Below are positions 24,490 to 32,972 of a stretch of 64,000 nt of DNA, piece after piece. A program made the translations under genes and the position numbers. How positions within the stretch are numbered: the first letter of the stretch is position 1; every line of letters begins with the position of its first letter. The notes under the pieces are model-generated. The model saw only the letters and a list, made by a program, of their open reading frames with translations. It was not told the DNA's origin and did not search any database. The DNA is from UBA9676 sp963741615 (GTDB taxonomy: Bacteria; Actinomycetota; Actinomycetes; Streptosporangiales; Streptosporangiaceae). The stretch covers positions 62,001 to 126,000 of the forward strand of contig CAVUIU010000019.1 in NCBI GenBank assembly GCA_963741615.1, written 5' to 3'.

Positions 24490-25614
24490 TCAGCCAGGAA
24501 GGATGTACCGGGCGCGGGCCCGGATCGCGTCATGGTCGCGATGGCCGGGCACCCATTGCTCGGGTTCCCCGATCGTCAGCTCGAACCGGCCATCCGGCGT
24601 CTGCTCAGCACCTGGCGGGGGCCCGCCGAGCCGCTCTAGTTGAGCCGCGGACAGCACCTGGTACCACATCGGGCCGGCCTCAGACTCGTCCTGCGCCACC
24701 TTCGGCACGTAGACGTTCGGCGCACGCCGCGAGGCGGCGTGCGAGGTGACACCCGCCCAGCCCACTTCGGTGGCGATCCCGCGGATCCTGGACCGCAGGT
24801 CCCGCATCTGGTCGGCAACCCGGTCCGGCGACCAGCCCACGCCGGCGGCGGCCAGTGATATTCCCCGGTCCGCGAACGTGCCGAGCACAGCGGTGGCCGC
24901 ACGGGTCGCGAGATCGCTCACAATCAGCGTGGTGTACCCACCGGACCTGAGCACCCTCTCTACCACCGGGCGCAGGTTGTCCCAGGTGACCGGCACCCCG
25001 GTCGCGATCACCAGGTCCAGCAGCTCCATCCCGGGGGCATACTGGCTCCGCAGCCATCCCGTCGCAACGTCGAGCAGCCGGGCGGCGGGCGGTACCCGCA
25101 GGAACCCCCCGGGGGGATAGCGGCCCACCGGGGCACGCATGCCCCCGCGCGCCACGGGTGTGAATGACCCGAGGATGCCGTACCGCTGTTCGCTCAGCTC
25201 AGGCGCCAGGCTGATCTGCGCGTCCTGCACCCCGGCCGCATGCAGGTGGACCATGAGGATGGCGGGTGTCAGCCGGCTCATCCGCTGCGGGGTGGACGAG
25301 TAATCGATCACCAGCAACTGCCCGCCGGGTATCGTCACCGGCGTGGCCACGTACGAGGGCCGCTCTATCTCGGCCAGCACGTGGTCGCTCGCCCATTCCC
25401 GGTCCGTGGGGCGCCACCGCGTCCCGTCATGCCTGGTGACCTCCCCGGCGATCACCTCCTCCCTGGTGGCCACGATCACCCCGGTCCCGTAGATGTCCGG
25501 CACCGCGGCATGGACCGCCGCCGCTACCCGCTCGGGCGGGTCGTCCGAGCGGATCAGCAGGACGACCCTGTCCCCCAGGCGCCGCTCCACATCAGGCGCC
25601 ACCGTCACCGCCAT
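24490..25614 (-). CDS. hypothetical protein, no recognised family
   Basis: 374 residues, soluble, with good codon use. The N-terminal third (RVVLLIRSDDPPERVAAAVH; TGVIVATREEVIAGEV) looks alpha/beta. A central segment GGMRAPVGRYPPGGFLRVPP precedes a second alpha/beta part (VERVLRSGGYTTLIVSDLAT, DRGISLAAAGVGWSPDRVAD). I see no catalytic motif, signal peptide or membrane span. It is monocistronic; a 552-base region separates it from the divergent ArsR operon. Confidence 0.6.
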   Translation of the reverse strand: MAVTVAPDVERRLGDRVVLLIRSDDPPERVAAAVHAAVPDIYGTGVIVATREEVIAGEVTRHDGTRWRPTDREWASDHVLAEIERPSYVATPVTIPGGQLLVIDYSSTPQRMSRLTPAILMVHLHAAGVQDAQISLAPELSEQRYGILGSFTPVARGGMRAPVGRYPPGGFLRVPPAARLLDVATGWLRSQYAPGMELLDLVIATGVPVTWDNLRPVVERVLRSGGYTTLIVSDLATRAATAVLGTFADRGISLAAAGVGWSPDRVADQMRDLRSRIRGIATEVGWAGVTSHAASRRAPNVYVPKVAQDESEAGPMWYQVLSAAQLERLGGPPPGAEQTPDGRFELTIGEPEQWVPGHRDHDAIRARARYILPG

Positions 25615-26166
25615 GCGGCCCTCCGTTCGTGTGCCCTACCCGGGGATGACTCCCGCGGCGGCGGGCACGGGATCCAGCTCACCGGATCCGCCGGAGTACC
25701 GGTGCCGGGCGCCGGCGGCTCCGGCCGCGGGGACCTGGTGCCGCGTCAGAGCCGACCGGGAACCAGCGGGCCGGCCGACGTCACGGTGAAGTTCTCCGAG
25801 GGCAGCGCCAGTCCCGGGCCGGGGGATGCCGTGGGTGAGGTGGGTGCCGGTGAACGCGTCGGCTGACCGCGTGGGGAGGGAGGGTCCTGGCGGCGGCATC
25901 ACGGTTCCCTGTCCGCGGCTCTGTGTCCGGGCATGTCGCCGTCTGGCATGTCGCCGCGATCGCGTCCGCTCCCTCTTCGTTGAGGTTAGGCACGTAGTTA
26001 CCCGCGGACAACCGATTCGGCGGGAAACCACGGCCCAGCGGGCCCAGCTTCCATGATCGTGGTGGTTTGTATGCGTATGAGGCAGAACCCACCACGATCA
26101 TGGAAAGCCGTGACGTCCGCGATTATTTAACTTGACAGCTAACTAACCAGATGGTGAAATAATCGC
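25615..26166. other. 552-base divergent intergenic region
   Basis: The first 370 bases hold short open frames on both strands but none with a convincing start, binding site and composition. The best reading is a Pro/Ser/Thr-rich minus-strand peptide ending at 25746, which I do not call. Beyond about 25980 the sequence becomes AT-richer and contains the long inverted repeat at 26049-26105 and the ArsR promoter/operator at 26118-26167. Confidence 0.6.
26049..26105. repeat. 17-bp perfect inverted repeat (CCATGATC hairpin)
   Basis: TTCCATGATCGTGGTGG (26049-26065) is repeated inverted at 26089-26105 with a 23-base loop. It lies in a divergent region, so it is not a normal terminator. A second hairpin with the same CCATGATC core occurs at 47581-47636. 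Confidence 0.9.
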
Positions 26167-26167
26167 G
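26118..26167 (+). promoter_or_regulatory. ArsR promoter with palindromic operator, probably leaderless
   Basis: CGCGATTATTT (26118-26128) and AAATAATCGCG (26157-26167) form a perfect 11-bp inverted repeat. A consensus -35 TTGACA lies at 26132-26137 and a weak -10 (TGAAAT, 26155-26160) 17 bases later. The expected transcription start coincides with the GTG start codon at 26167, implying a leaderless message. The arms flank the -35 and cover the -10, the usual arrangement for autorepression by an ArsR/SmtB dimer. Confidence 0.65.
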
Positions 26168-26568
26168 TGAGCCAGCTCGATGGCACCTTTACCGCCCTGG
26201 CGGACCCGACCCGCCGGGCGATCGTGGCCCGCCTGGCACGGGGCGACGCCACCGTGAACGAACTGGCCGCGCCGTTCGAGATGACCCTTCCGGGGATCTC
26301 CAAGCACCTCAAGGTGCTCGAACGCGCCGGGCTCATCTCGCGCACCCGGCACGCCCAGTTCCGGCCCTGCCACCTCGAGCGGGAGGCACTCGACGCGGCC
26401 ATGAGCTGGATCGAGGAGAACATGCGGATCTGGGCGCAGCGGTTCGACAAGCTCGACGCGCATCTGCACGACATCCAGCAGCCACCTCCCCCGGGGAGGA
26501 TCGGCTCCCCCGGGAGCGGACCGGGACGGGCAGCCCCACCGGAACGGAGAGGACACGACGATGAGTGA
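26167..26568 (+). CDS. ArsR/SmtB-family transcriptional regulator
   Basis: 133 residues. The winged helix is clear: FTALADPTRRAIVARLARGD, VNELAAPFEMTLPGISKHLK (recognition helix) and LERAGLISRTRHAQFRPCHL. No CxC metal-binding motif is seen, which fits the subgroup paired with SRPBCC proteins rather than metal sensors. It probably represses its own operon through the palindrome at its promoter. The 3' end, Pro/Gly-rich, overlaps the next start by eight bases. Confidence 0.92.
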   Translation: MSQLDGTFTALADPTRRAIVARLARGDATVNELAAPFEMTLPGISKHLKVLERAGLISRTRHAQFRPCHLEREALDAAMSWIEENMRIWAQRFDKLDAHLHDIQQPPPPGRIGSPGSGPGRAAPPERRGHDDE

Positions 26569-27016
26569 CCAGGCCCCGGCGGCGGCCGAGCTCAGCTACA
26601 CCCGGGTTTTCGATGCTCCGAGGGAACTCGTCTTCCGCTGCATGACCCAGCCGGAGCACCTGACTCATTTCTGGGGCCCGGCCGGCGTGAGCACCCCCTT
26701 GGCGAACATCAAGGTGGACGCGCGCCCGGGTGGGGCCTTCGAGACCGTCATGGTCAACGACGCCGACGGCAGCCGGTACCAGATGCGGGCGGTCTATATC
26801 GAGGTGGTGGAGCCGGAAAGGCTCGTGTGGACCGAGCCAGCCACCGGGGTGACGACGACCTCGACCCTCTCGGATCTCGGCGGCGCCCGGACCGAGGTCC
26901 GGATCCGGCAGACGAACGTGCCGGAGGCATTCCGCAGCCCCGAAGCACAGGCCGGCTTCTCGACCTCGCTCGACCGGTTTGCCGCTTACCTGCGAACCCT
27001 TTCCAGCGATGCGTGA
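26561..27016 (+). CDS. SRPBCC (AHSA1-like) domain protein
   Basis: 151 residues. SYTRVFDAPRELVFRCMTQP, LTHFWGPAGVSTPLANIKVD, GGAFETVM and TSTLSDLGGARTEVRI are the standard strands and helix of the START/Bet v 1-like fold that binds hydrophobic ligands. It is the usual partner of this kind of ArsR regulator. Start codon lies inside the end of arsR; a hydrolase follows 11 bases later, so a ligand-sensing or detoxification operon is likely (inference). Confidence 0.9.
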   Translation: MSDQAPAAAELSYTRVFDAPRELVFRCMTQPEHLTHFWGPAGVSTPLANIKVDARPGGAFETVMVNDADGSRYQMRAVYIEVVEPERLVWTEPATGVTTTSTLSDLGGARTEVRIRQTNVPEAFRSPEAQAGFSTSLDRFAAYLRTLSSDA

Positions 27017-27027
27017 AGGAGACAACC

Positions 27028-27819
27028 ATGGACATCGTCAGTTCACCCGATGGCACGAAGATCGCCTACGACAAGCTGGGCGAAGGGCCTGCCCTGATCC
27101 TGGTCGACGGCGCCATGTGCACCCGTTCATCCGGCTCCAAGCCGGAGCTGGCCAGTGTGCTCTCGGCGCACTTCACGGTGTACAGCTACGACCGCCGGGG
27201 CCGCGGCGACAGCGGGGACACCCAGCCCTATGCGGTCGAACGGGAGATCGAGGACATCCAGGCGCTGATCGAGGATGCCGGCGGGAGCGCTTACCTGTTC
27301 GGTCACTCCTCGGGGGGAGCCCTGGCTCTGGAAGCGGCGGCCAGGCCCGGCACCGGGGTCGCGAAACTCGCCATCTACGAGGCGCCCTACAACGACGACC
27401 CGTCGGCCCGGCAGGCGTGGCGGACGTACACCGGGCAGCTGACCGAAGCCCTGGCGGCCGGTCGCCGCGGCGACGCGGTGGCCCTGTTCATGGGATACGT
27501 CGGGATGCCGGAGAGCCAGATCAACGGGATGCGCCAGACGCCCTTCTGGCCGTCCGCCGAGGCCATCGCGCCGACACTGGCCTATGACCACGCCGGCGTC
27601 ATGGGTGAGGACGCTTCGGTGCCCACCGGGCTGGCAGCACACGTCACGGCGCCGGCCCTGGTGCTGGCAGGTGACGCGAGCTTCCCCTTCATGCTCGACA
27701 CCGCCGCAGCGCTCAGCCGGGCGATGCCGGATGCACAGCTCCGCATCCTGGCAGGCCAGACACACGACATGAGCCCGGCGGTGCTGGGTCCCGTCCTGGT
27801 GGAGTTCTTCGCCTCGTGA
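27028..27819 (+). CDS. alpha/beta hydrolase
   Basis: 263 residues. MDIVSSPDGTKIAYDKLGEG starts the fold. YDRRGRGDSGD, the nucleophile elbow FGHSSGGAL (Ser about 94), VLAGDASFPFMLD and TQTHD-like GQTHDMSP near the end supply the usual Ser/Asp/His set. An AAGGAG site lies seven bases before the ATG. It is the third gene of the ArsR-SRPBCC operon. Confidence 0.87.
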   Translation: MDIVSSPDGTKIAYDKLGEGPALILVDGAMCTRSSGSKPELASVLSAHFTVYSYDRRGRGDSGDTQPYAVEREIEDIQALIEDAGGSAYLFGHSSGGALALEAAARPGTGVAKLAIYEAPYNDDPSARQAWRTYTGQLTEALAAGRRGDAVALFMGYVGMPESQINGMRQTPFWPSAEAIAPTLAYDHAGVMGEDASVPTGLAAHVTAPALVLAGDASFPFMLDTAAALSRAMPDAQLRILAGQTHDMSPAVLGPVLVEFFAS

Positions 27820-27839
27820 CGCACCCGCGGCAGCGCGGC

Positions 27840-28304
27840 TCAGATCCCCGGTCCGCCGTCCTGCCGCGCGTCCAGTTCCGCCCATATGGCCTTGCCGATC
27901 GTGGCCTCGCGAACTCCCCACTTGTCGGCCATGGCCTCGACGAGCACGAACCCGAAGCCCGACCCGTCGAGCCCACCCGGCGTGCGCGGCTCGGGCACGC
28001 GGGGGTCAGCGTCATGAACCTCGATCCGCAGCCAGGGTCCCGCCGTTTCCAGCCGCAGGACCATGGCTGACCCACCGGTGTGCGCGTGCCGCACCACGTT
28101 GGTGACCAGCTCGGAGACGAGCAGCACCGCCGTCTCCTCCAGATGGGCCATCTGCCACGAGGCCAGCGCCTCGTGGGTGGCCCGCCGCGCCAGCCCGGCC
28201 GCCCGCGCGGTCGGGGCGAGCGTCAACTGCCGGGCGCGGCTCGATCCGGCCGCCCCGGGCCATGTGTGAGGACCAGTGGATTCGTCCACGTAACCTGCTA
28301 GCAT
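27840..28304 (-). CDS. RsbW-like anti-sigma/ATP-binding protein
   Basis: 154 residues. HATPase_c domain of the SpoIIAB/RsbW type: ARRATHEALASW, VLLVSELVTNVVRHAHTGG (N box), LRIEVHDADPRVPEPR (G1-like, HD-D) and GGLDGSGFGFVLVEAMADKW (G2). It lacks the histidine phosphotransfer domain. Such proteins in actinomycetes bind and phosphorylate anti-anti-sigma proteins; no partner gene is adjacent. ATG 28304 has GAGGCAGG upstream; a longer open frame to 28826 is composition-driven. Confidence 0.87.
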   Translation of the reverse strand: MLAGYVDESTGPHTWPGAAGSSRARQLTLAPTARAAGLARRATHEALASWQMAHLEETAVLLVSELVTNVVRHAHTGGSAMVLRLETAGPWLRIEVHDADPRVPEPRTPGGLDGSGFGFVLVEAMADKWGVREATIGKAIWAELDARQDGGPGI

Positions 28305-28750
28305 CTGCCTGCCTCGATCCGCTTTCCGCCGGGCCTGCCCGGAATTCCCCCACGGCGGATACGTTTGCGGCACTCCGGCCCGCGGCCGCACATCATGAAC
28401 AGCGACCCCTGGCGTGCGTCTTGGACGTGTTTCCCCGTGTTGTACACCTTCGAGGATCAGAAACGAATCTGAAGGAAAACTGAGAGAGCACTGATAGTGA
28501 GCTGATACCTCGCTGACTGCCAGCCCCGTGCTCTCACGGCGGCCCCGCTCCCGGCCCATCCCCCCTCCCGGCCCATCCCCGCTCCCCGCCCGTCCCCGCT
28601 CCCCGCGCGCCGGCCGGTGCGCCCGCGGCGCCGGCCACCACCGGACGCCGATGGCATGATGCGAGGGGCGGTAGACCACCGGTGACCCCGGCGCCGCATC
28701 TCGGGCGGCCTGGGCAGGGAAGGTGAGAGCGTGACGGCGGTGATGGCCGG
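28305..28750. other. 446-base divergent intergenic region
   Basis: It lies between the divergent RsbW-like and DpgC-like genes and presumably holds both promoters. A block of C-rich near-repeats (CCCGGCCCATCCCC and CCGTCCCCGCTCCCCGC variants) spans about 28540-28610. A short AT-richer stretch with CACTGATAGTG at about 28489 may be regulatory. I see no gene. Confidence 0.5.
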
Positions 28751-30166
28751 ATGACCACGGCCCGCCTTCCGGCCGGGGTCCTGCAGCGGGCCGGACTGCC
28801 CGCGGCGGATGTCGAGGACTGGGCACGGTCGTCGCCGGGCGTTCAGCCCGCGTTCCCGGCCGCCGCCGACGCGGTCAGCGCCTTCCTGGGCCGTGGCCAG
28901 GCGCTCATCGGGCGCCTGCCCGCGCCAGCCGCCTGCACCAGCGACGAGCGCGCTGCCCGGGAGGCGATCGGCGGGATCATGACCGGCGCCCGCGAGCACT
29001 TCCTGCGCCTGCATGCGGCCGCTCTCTACGACGCGCTCACCGCGGGGCGCACCAGGTCGCTCAGGCTCGACGCGCTCGTCCGCGAGGCCGCCGAGCTGGT
29101 CCCCGGCCTGGTGCCATCCCCGGCCGAGATGGATGCCGAACGCGCCCGGGCGCTGCCGGACAAGGAAGGCATCGAGCTCGCCCACGGCCTGCTGATCTCG
29201 CACGTCCTCGCCCTGCCGGGGCCCGGCCGGCACCTGATCGGCGCGATGCTCGAGCCCACCCCCGCGGCGTTCGAGCGCCTGGACGAGCTGCGGGCCAGCG
29301 GCACGGCCGACCTCGGGCCCGTCCGCGTGGTGCGCCGCGGGCGGGCGGGCATCCTCGAGCTGAGCAACCCACGGCATCTCAACGCCGAAGACGAAACGAC
29401 ACTCGCCGCGACCGAGTGCGGCATCGACCTGATCCTGCTCGACCCGGCCATCGAAGTCGGGGTCTTCCGCGGTGGCGTCGCGCACCACCCGCGTTACCCG
29501 GGGCGGGTCTTCGGGTCTGGCATCAACCTCACCCACCTCTATCGCGGGCGCATCGACTTCCTGTTCTACCTGCTGCGCGACCTCGGCTACGTCAACAAGA
29601 TCTACCGCGGCATCGTGCCCGCCGGGCAGGACGCGGACGCCTGGGAGGATGGCTCCGGCGGCCAAGGCGGCGCGGTCGAAAAGCTGTGGGTGGCCGCGGT
29701 GGAGTGCTTCGCGATCGGTGGTGCCTGCCAGCTCCTGCATGTGGTGGACCATGTGATCGCCACCCGCGGGTCGCGCCTGTTCCTGCCGGCCCGCAAGGAA
29801 GGGATCATCCCGGGGGCGTCGAATCTGCGCCTGCCCCGGTTCGTCGGGGACCGTGCCGCCCGCCAGGCGATTCTCTCGGGCCGGGAGTGGACAGCCGGCG
29901 ACCCGGACGCGGCGCTCCTGTGCGACGAGGTGGTGGAACCCGGGGAGATGGACGGGGCGATCGAGACACGGGTCGCGGCCCTGACCGACTCCGGCCTCGC
30001 GAACGCGACCGCCAACCGGCGCGCCCTGCGGGCCGGCCAGGAGCCGATTGATCTGTTCCGCGCGTACATGGCGGCCTACGCCCGCGATCAGGCGAGCTGC
30101 CACCTGAGCCCGGCGCTGGTTCACAATCTGGAGATGCACTGGCATGCTCAGAGGCGGACCATATGA
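28751..30166 (+). CDS. DpgC-like enoyl-CoA-isomerase-fold dioxygenase
   Basis: 471 residues. The crotonase-fold C-terminal region matches the DpgC pattern strongly: ELSNPRHLNAEDETTLAATE, LLDPAIEVGVFRGGVAHHPR, VFGSGINLTHLYRGRIDF, LGYVNKIYRG and IIPGASNLRLPRFVGDRAAR. The long helical N-terminus (to about residue 190) is also as in DpgC. DpgC is the cofactor-free dioxygenase that turns 3,5-dihydroxyphenylacetyl-CoA into 3,5-dihydroxyphenylglyoxylate in glycopeptide antibiotic biosynthesis. No dpgA, dpgB or dpgD neighbour is present, so the substrate may differ. Confidence 0.8.
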   Translation: MTTARLPAGVLQRAGLPAADVEDWARSSPGVQPAFPAAADAVSAFLGRGQALIGRLPAPAACTSDERAAREAIGGIMTGAREHFLRLHAAALYDALTAGRTRSLRLDALVREAAELVPGLVPSPAEMDAERARALPDKEGIELAHGLLISHVLALPGPGRHLIGAMLEPTPAAFERLDELRASGTADLGPVRVVRRGRAGILELSNPRHLNAEDETTLAATECGIDLILLDPAIEVGVFRGGVAHHPRYPGRVFGSGINLTHLYRGRIDFLFYLLRDLGYVNKIYRGIVPAGQDADAWEDGSGGQGGAVEKLWVAAVECFAIGGACQLLHVVDHVIATRGSRLFLPARKEGIIPGASNLRLPRFVGDRAARQAILSGREWTAGDPDAALLCDEVVEPGEMDGAIETRVAALTDSGLANATANRRALRAGQEPIDLFRAYMAAYARDQASCHLSPALVHNLEMHWHAQRRTI

Positions 30167-30185
30167 CAACAGAGGGGGGATTGTG

Positions 30186-30827
30186 ATGGCTGATGCGCCA
30201 TTCGTGTGGGAAGACCTCGGGAAGTACAAGGCCGAGGGCACCTTCCTCGATGGCTATCCCGACGACGAGAGGACGTTCTTCGCTCCACGGGACGATGTCC
30301 ACGGCCTGCTGGTCGCGCTGCTGGGCAGCGCCCAGCACTCCATCGTGGTCAACATGTTCGGCTACGACGACGACGAGCTCAACAAGATCATCCAGAGCAA
30401 GCTCGCCGACGAGAAGATCTACGTGCAGATGAGCCTGGACCGCAGCCAGTCCACCGGCGCGCACGAGAAGCAGATCCTGGCCTCGTGGAGCAACGACGCC
30501 TTCGGTAACAGCATCGCCATCGGCACCAGTTCGGTGCACAACGCGATCTCGCACCTGAAGATCGTGATCGTCAACGGCGTCTACACGGTGAAGGGCTCCA
30601 CCAACTGGTCCCTTTCGGGCGAGCAGCAGCAGGACAACGAGCTCAGCCTGAACCGGAACGCGGTGATCGCCGCCGAGACCCGCGCGATCCTCGACCTCAA
30701 CCACGACTTCATGCTCAAGCAGATGGTCGGCACCAAGCTTGATGTGAAGACGCTCGCGGCCCCGCAGACCCCGAGCGCGATGCCCCCGATGCCACCCGAC
30801 CCGTCAGCGGCCAAACCCGCAGCCTGA
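30186..30827 (+). CDS. PLD-like protein with one altered HKD motif
   Basis: 213 residues, preceded by GAGGGGGG. The only HKD-type site is HLKIVIVNGVYTVKGSTNWS (about residues 122-141). The spacing H-x-K-x4-(D)-x6-G-S-x-x-N is exact, but the aspartate position is Asn. The upstream part (LLVALLGSAQHSIVVNMFGY, DELNKIIQSKLADEKIYVQM) is the usual PLD alpha/beta start. Single-motif members act as dimers in nucleases or phospholipases. It begins 20 bases after the DpgC-like gene and is probably co-transcribed. The tail is Pro/Ala-rich. Confidence 0.75.
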   Translation: MADAPFVWEDLGKYKAEGTFLDGYPDDERTFFAPRDDVHGLLVALLGSAQHSIVVNMFGYDDDELNKIIQSKLADEKIYVQMSLDRSQSTGAHEKQILASWSNDAFGNSIAIGTSSVHNAISHLKIVIVNGVYTVKGSTNWSLSGEQQQDNELSLNRNAVIAAETRAILDLNHDFMLKQMVGTKLDVKTLAAPQTPSAMPPMPPDPSAAKPAA

Positions 30828-30954
30828 CCGCGTTGACCGGACCGGCCGGAGGCGGGAGGCTTATACCGGCCTGAGCAGGCCGCAAGGAAACCGCGCCGAC
30901 GCGGGATCAGCGCTGGAAGCCAGCGTTCCCGCACGGCCGCAGGCGGGAGAGACC

Positions 30955-32322
30955 GTGCCGACGTCGCGCCTGACACAGCATGTGCCGCTGGGCTGGCGGG
31001 CGGCCCACCGTACCCGCCTGCCCGATACCGGTTCCCGTGGCATCCGTTCCCCCGGTACCCGCCCGCAGGATGACGGCCGTCGCCCCGGCGCGGTCCCCCC
31101 CGACGGCGGCCCCCGCACCACGGCCCCCGGCAATGCCCCTTCACGCACAACGGGACTGCGCCACGTGGCCCTGGCACGCTGGCGTCAGGCGACCCGGTGG
31201 TCGCGCTCGACCTGGGTGGACATCGCCTGGGTCGGGTTCGTCGCGCTCAACCTGGCCGCGATGCGGCTGCTCCCCTCCTGGCAGACCATCCCGTTCCTGG
31301 CCATCTGGGTCAGCCTGACCGCGATCTACGGCTTCCGGCTGTGGCGGCTTCAGCCCACGATCTTGACCCTCGCCGCGGTGACGCTCGCGACCGGCGGCAT
31401 CATCTTCGTGCAGGTGCTCAAGGGTCAGCAGGACACCGACTATCTCGCCGAAGTCCCGCTGATCGCCCTGATGTTCATCGTGATGGTCTGGCACGGCCGC
31501 AGGCGGCTGGCGGCGACGGCGGAGCGGCTGGCGGCAATGGAGGAGGTGCAGCGGGTCTCGCAGGAGAACCTGCGCCTGCTGAAGCAGCAGCGGCGGTTCC
31601 TGCAGGACGCCTCCCATGAGCTTGGCACGCCGATCACGGTGGCGCTCGGGCACGCGGAACTGATCGAGCGCGCGGTCACGAACACGGCGGTCGCCGAGGA
31701 CGCCCATGTCGTCACCGACGAGCTCATGCGGCTGCGGCGGCTGGCCACCCGGATGCTGCTGCTGGCCTCGGCGGGCAGCCCGGACTTCCTGCACCTGGAG
31801 CCGGTCGCGATGGAGTCGGTGGCGGTCAACGCGCTCGACCGGTGGGGCCACGCCCCGCGCCGGTGGCGGCTGGACGCGGTAGCCGATGCGACCGTCCTCG
31901 TCGACCGCGACCGGCTCGCGCTCGCGGTCAACGCCCTGCTCGAGAACGCCATCGCCCACACCACGGCGGGCGACCTCATCGAGGTCAGCGCCCGCCGTGA
32001 GGACGGCCATGTCATCTTGGCGGTGGCGGACTCGGGCTGCGGCATCCCGGTGGCGGACCTCGAACGGATCTTCCACCGCTTCGCCCGGTCCGACCCGCAC
32101 CGGACCCGCGAGGCCGGCGGGTTCGGGCTCGGCCTGGCCATCGTGCAGGCGATCGCCGAGGCCCATCACGGCTCGGCCCGGGCCAGGAGCACGCCCGGCC
32201 ACGGCTCGGTGTTCGAGGTGCTGCTGCCGCTCAACCCCGCGCCGTCGTCCCCGGAGACGCCGGTCTCGGCCGGGCTCGTGACGGCCCCGGCGTCGCCACC
32301 TGGCGCGGAACTTCGCGCCTGA
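30955..32322 (+). CDS. sensor histidine kinase, orphan
   Basis: 455 residues from a GTG with GGGAGA upstream. An unusual 75-residue basic, Pro/Arg-rich N-terminus precedes membrane segments near 90-107, 110-124, 133-153 and 165-182. Then come a coiled-coil-like linker, the H box LQDASHELGTPITVALGHAE (His about 219), the N box LLENAIAHTT, G1 VADSGCGI, an F box and G2 GGFGLGLAIV. No response regulator is adjacent. An internal GTG at 31165 would remove the basic leader. Confidence 0.87.
   Translation: MPTSRLTQHVPLGWRAAHRTRLPDTGSRGIRSPGTRPQDDGRRPGAVPPDGGPRTTAPGNAPSRTTGLRHVALARWRQATRWSRSTWVDIAWVGFVALNLAAMRLLPSWQTIPFLAIWVSLTAIYGFRLWRLQPTILTLAAVTLATGGIIFVQVLKGQQDTDYLAEVPLIALMFIVMVWHGRRRLAATAERLAAMEEVQRVSQENLRLLKQQRRFLQDASHELGTPITVALGHAELIERAVTNTAVAEDAHVVTDELMRLRRLATRMLLLASAGSPDFLHLEPVAMESVAVNALDRWGHAPRRWRLDAVADATVLVDRDRLALAVNALLENAIAHTTAGDLIEVSARREDGHVILAVADSGCGIPVADLERIFHRFARSDPHRTREAGGFGLGLAIVQAIAEAHHGSARARSTPGHGSVFEVLLPLNPAPSSPETPVSAGLVTAPASPPGAELRA
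32302..32319 (+). terminator. possible hairpin at the end of the kinase gene
   Basis: GGCGCG (32302-32307) and CGCGCC (32314-32319) can pair around a six-base loop just before the TGA at 32320. No U-tract. Weak evidence. Confidence 0.3.
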
Positions 32323-32543
32323 CAGCCGGGTGGGCCGGCGCCGGCGAAGCACCGGGAAGGAAGGACCTTCGGCGTCCGGGCAGGACGGTTGGCCTCTGCC
32401 AGCACGTGCCGGGCCGGTTGACACTCTGTGTCAGGGGTAGGCACCGGGCCGGGACGTGACCTGCCACGGTGGCCGCCCGCAGGGAGTGACCCGACCGGCC
32501 CGCGACCTGGGCAGCCAGGTCACCACCAGGATCGGAGTGTGAC

Positions 32544-32972
32544 ATGCCCGGTCATCCGACTGATCACGCTGGGCTTGAGACACTGCCTTTCGACGTGTGC
32601 CTGCGCCTGCTCGCCTCGGTTCCGATCGGGCGGGTCGGCTTCTACGCGGACGGCGAAGTGGTGCTTCTGCCGGTGAACCATGCCATGGACGGCCAGGACG
32701 TGGTCTTCCGCACAGCCAGCGGGTCCAAGCTCACCGCGGCCGAGGAACAAGACCTGGTCGCCTTCGAGGCCGACGACTATGACCTGCAGACCCGGTCTGG
32801 GTGGAGCGTCCTGGTCACCGGCCGTGCCACCGTCGTCTACGACGAAGCCGAGGTCCAGCGGCTCAGCCGCCTCAACCTGCATCCGTGGGCGGCCAACGCG
32901 GAACATCCGTTCTGGGTACGGATCCACCCCACCTCGGTGACCGGGCGGCGTACACCCGGGCCCGCGGCCTAG
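32544..32972 (+). CDS. PPOX-class flavin-binding protein
   Basis: 142 residues. LPFDVCLRLLASVPIGRVGF, VVLLPVNHAMDGQDVVFRTA, GWSVLVTGRATVV and HPFWVRIHPTSVTGRR match the split-barrel pyridoxamine-5'-phosphate-oxidase-like family. In actinobacteria this family often binds F420 or FMN. The reaction is not known. Its stop codon shares the palindrome CCTAGG with the stop of the convergent secreted-protein gene. Confidence 0.87.
   Translation: MPGHPTDHAGLETLPFDVCLRLLASVPIGRVGFYADGEVVLLPVNHAMDGQDVVFRTASGSKLTAAEEQDLVAFEADDYDLQTRSGWSVLVTGRATVVYDEAEVQRLSRLNLHPWAANAEHPFWVRIHPTSVTGRRTPGPAA

Noticed and set aside
25636..26031. A 131-codon minus-strand frame in the ArsR upstream region
   Set aside because: Arg/His-rich with no binding site. 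Another frame gives a short Pro/Thr/Ser peptide, but neither has a convincing start.
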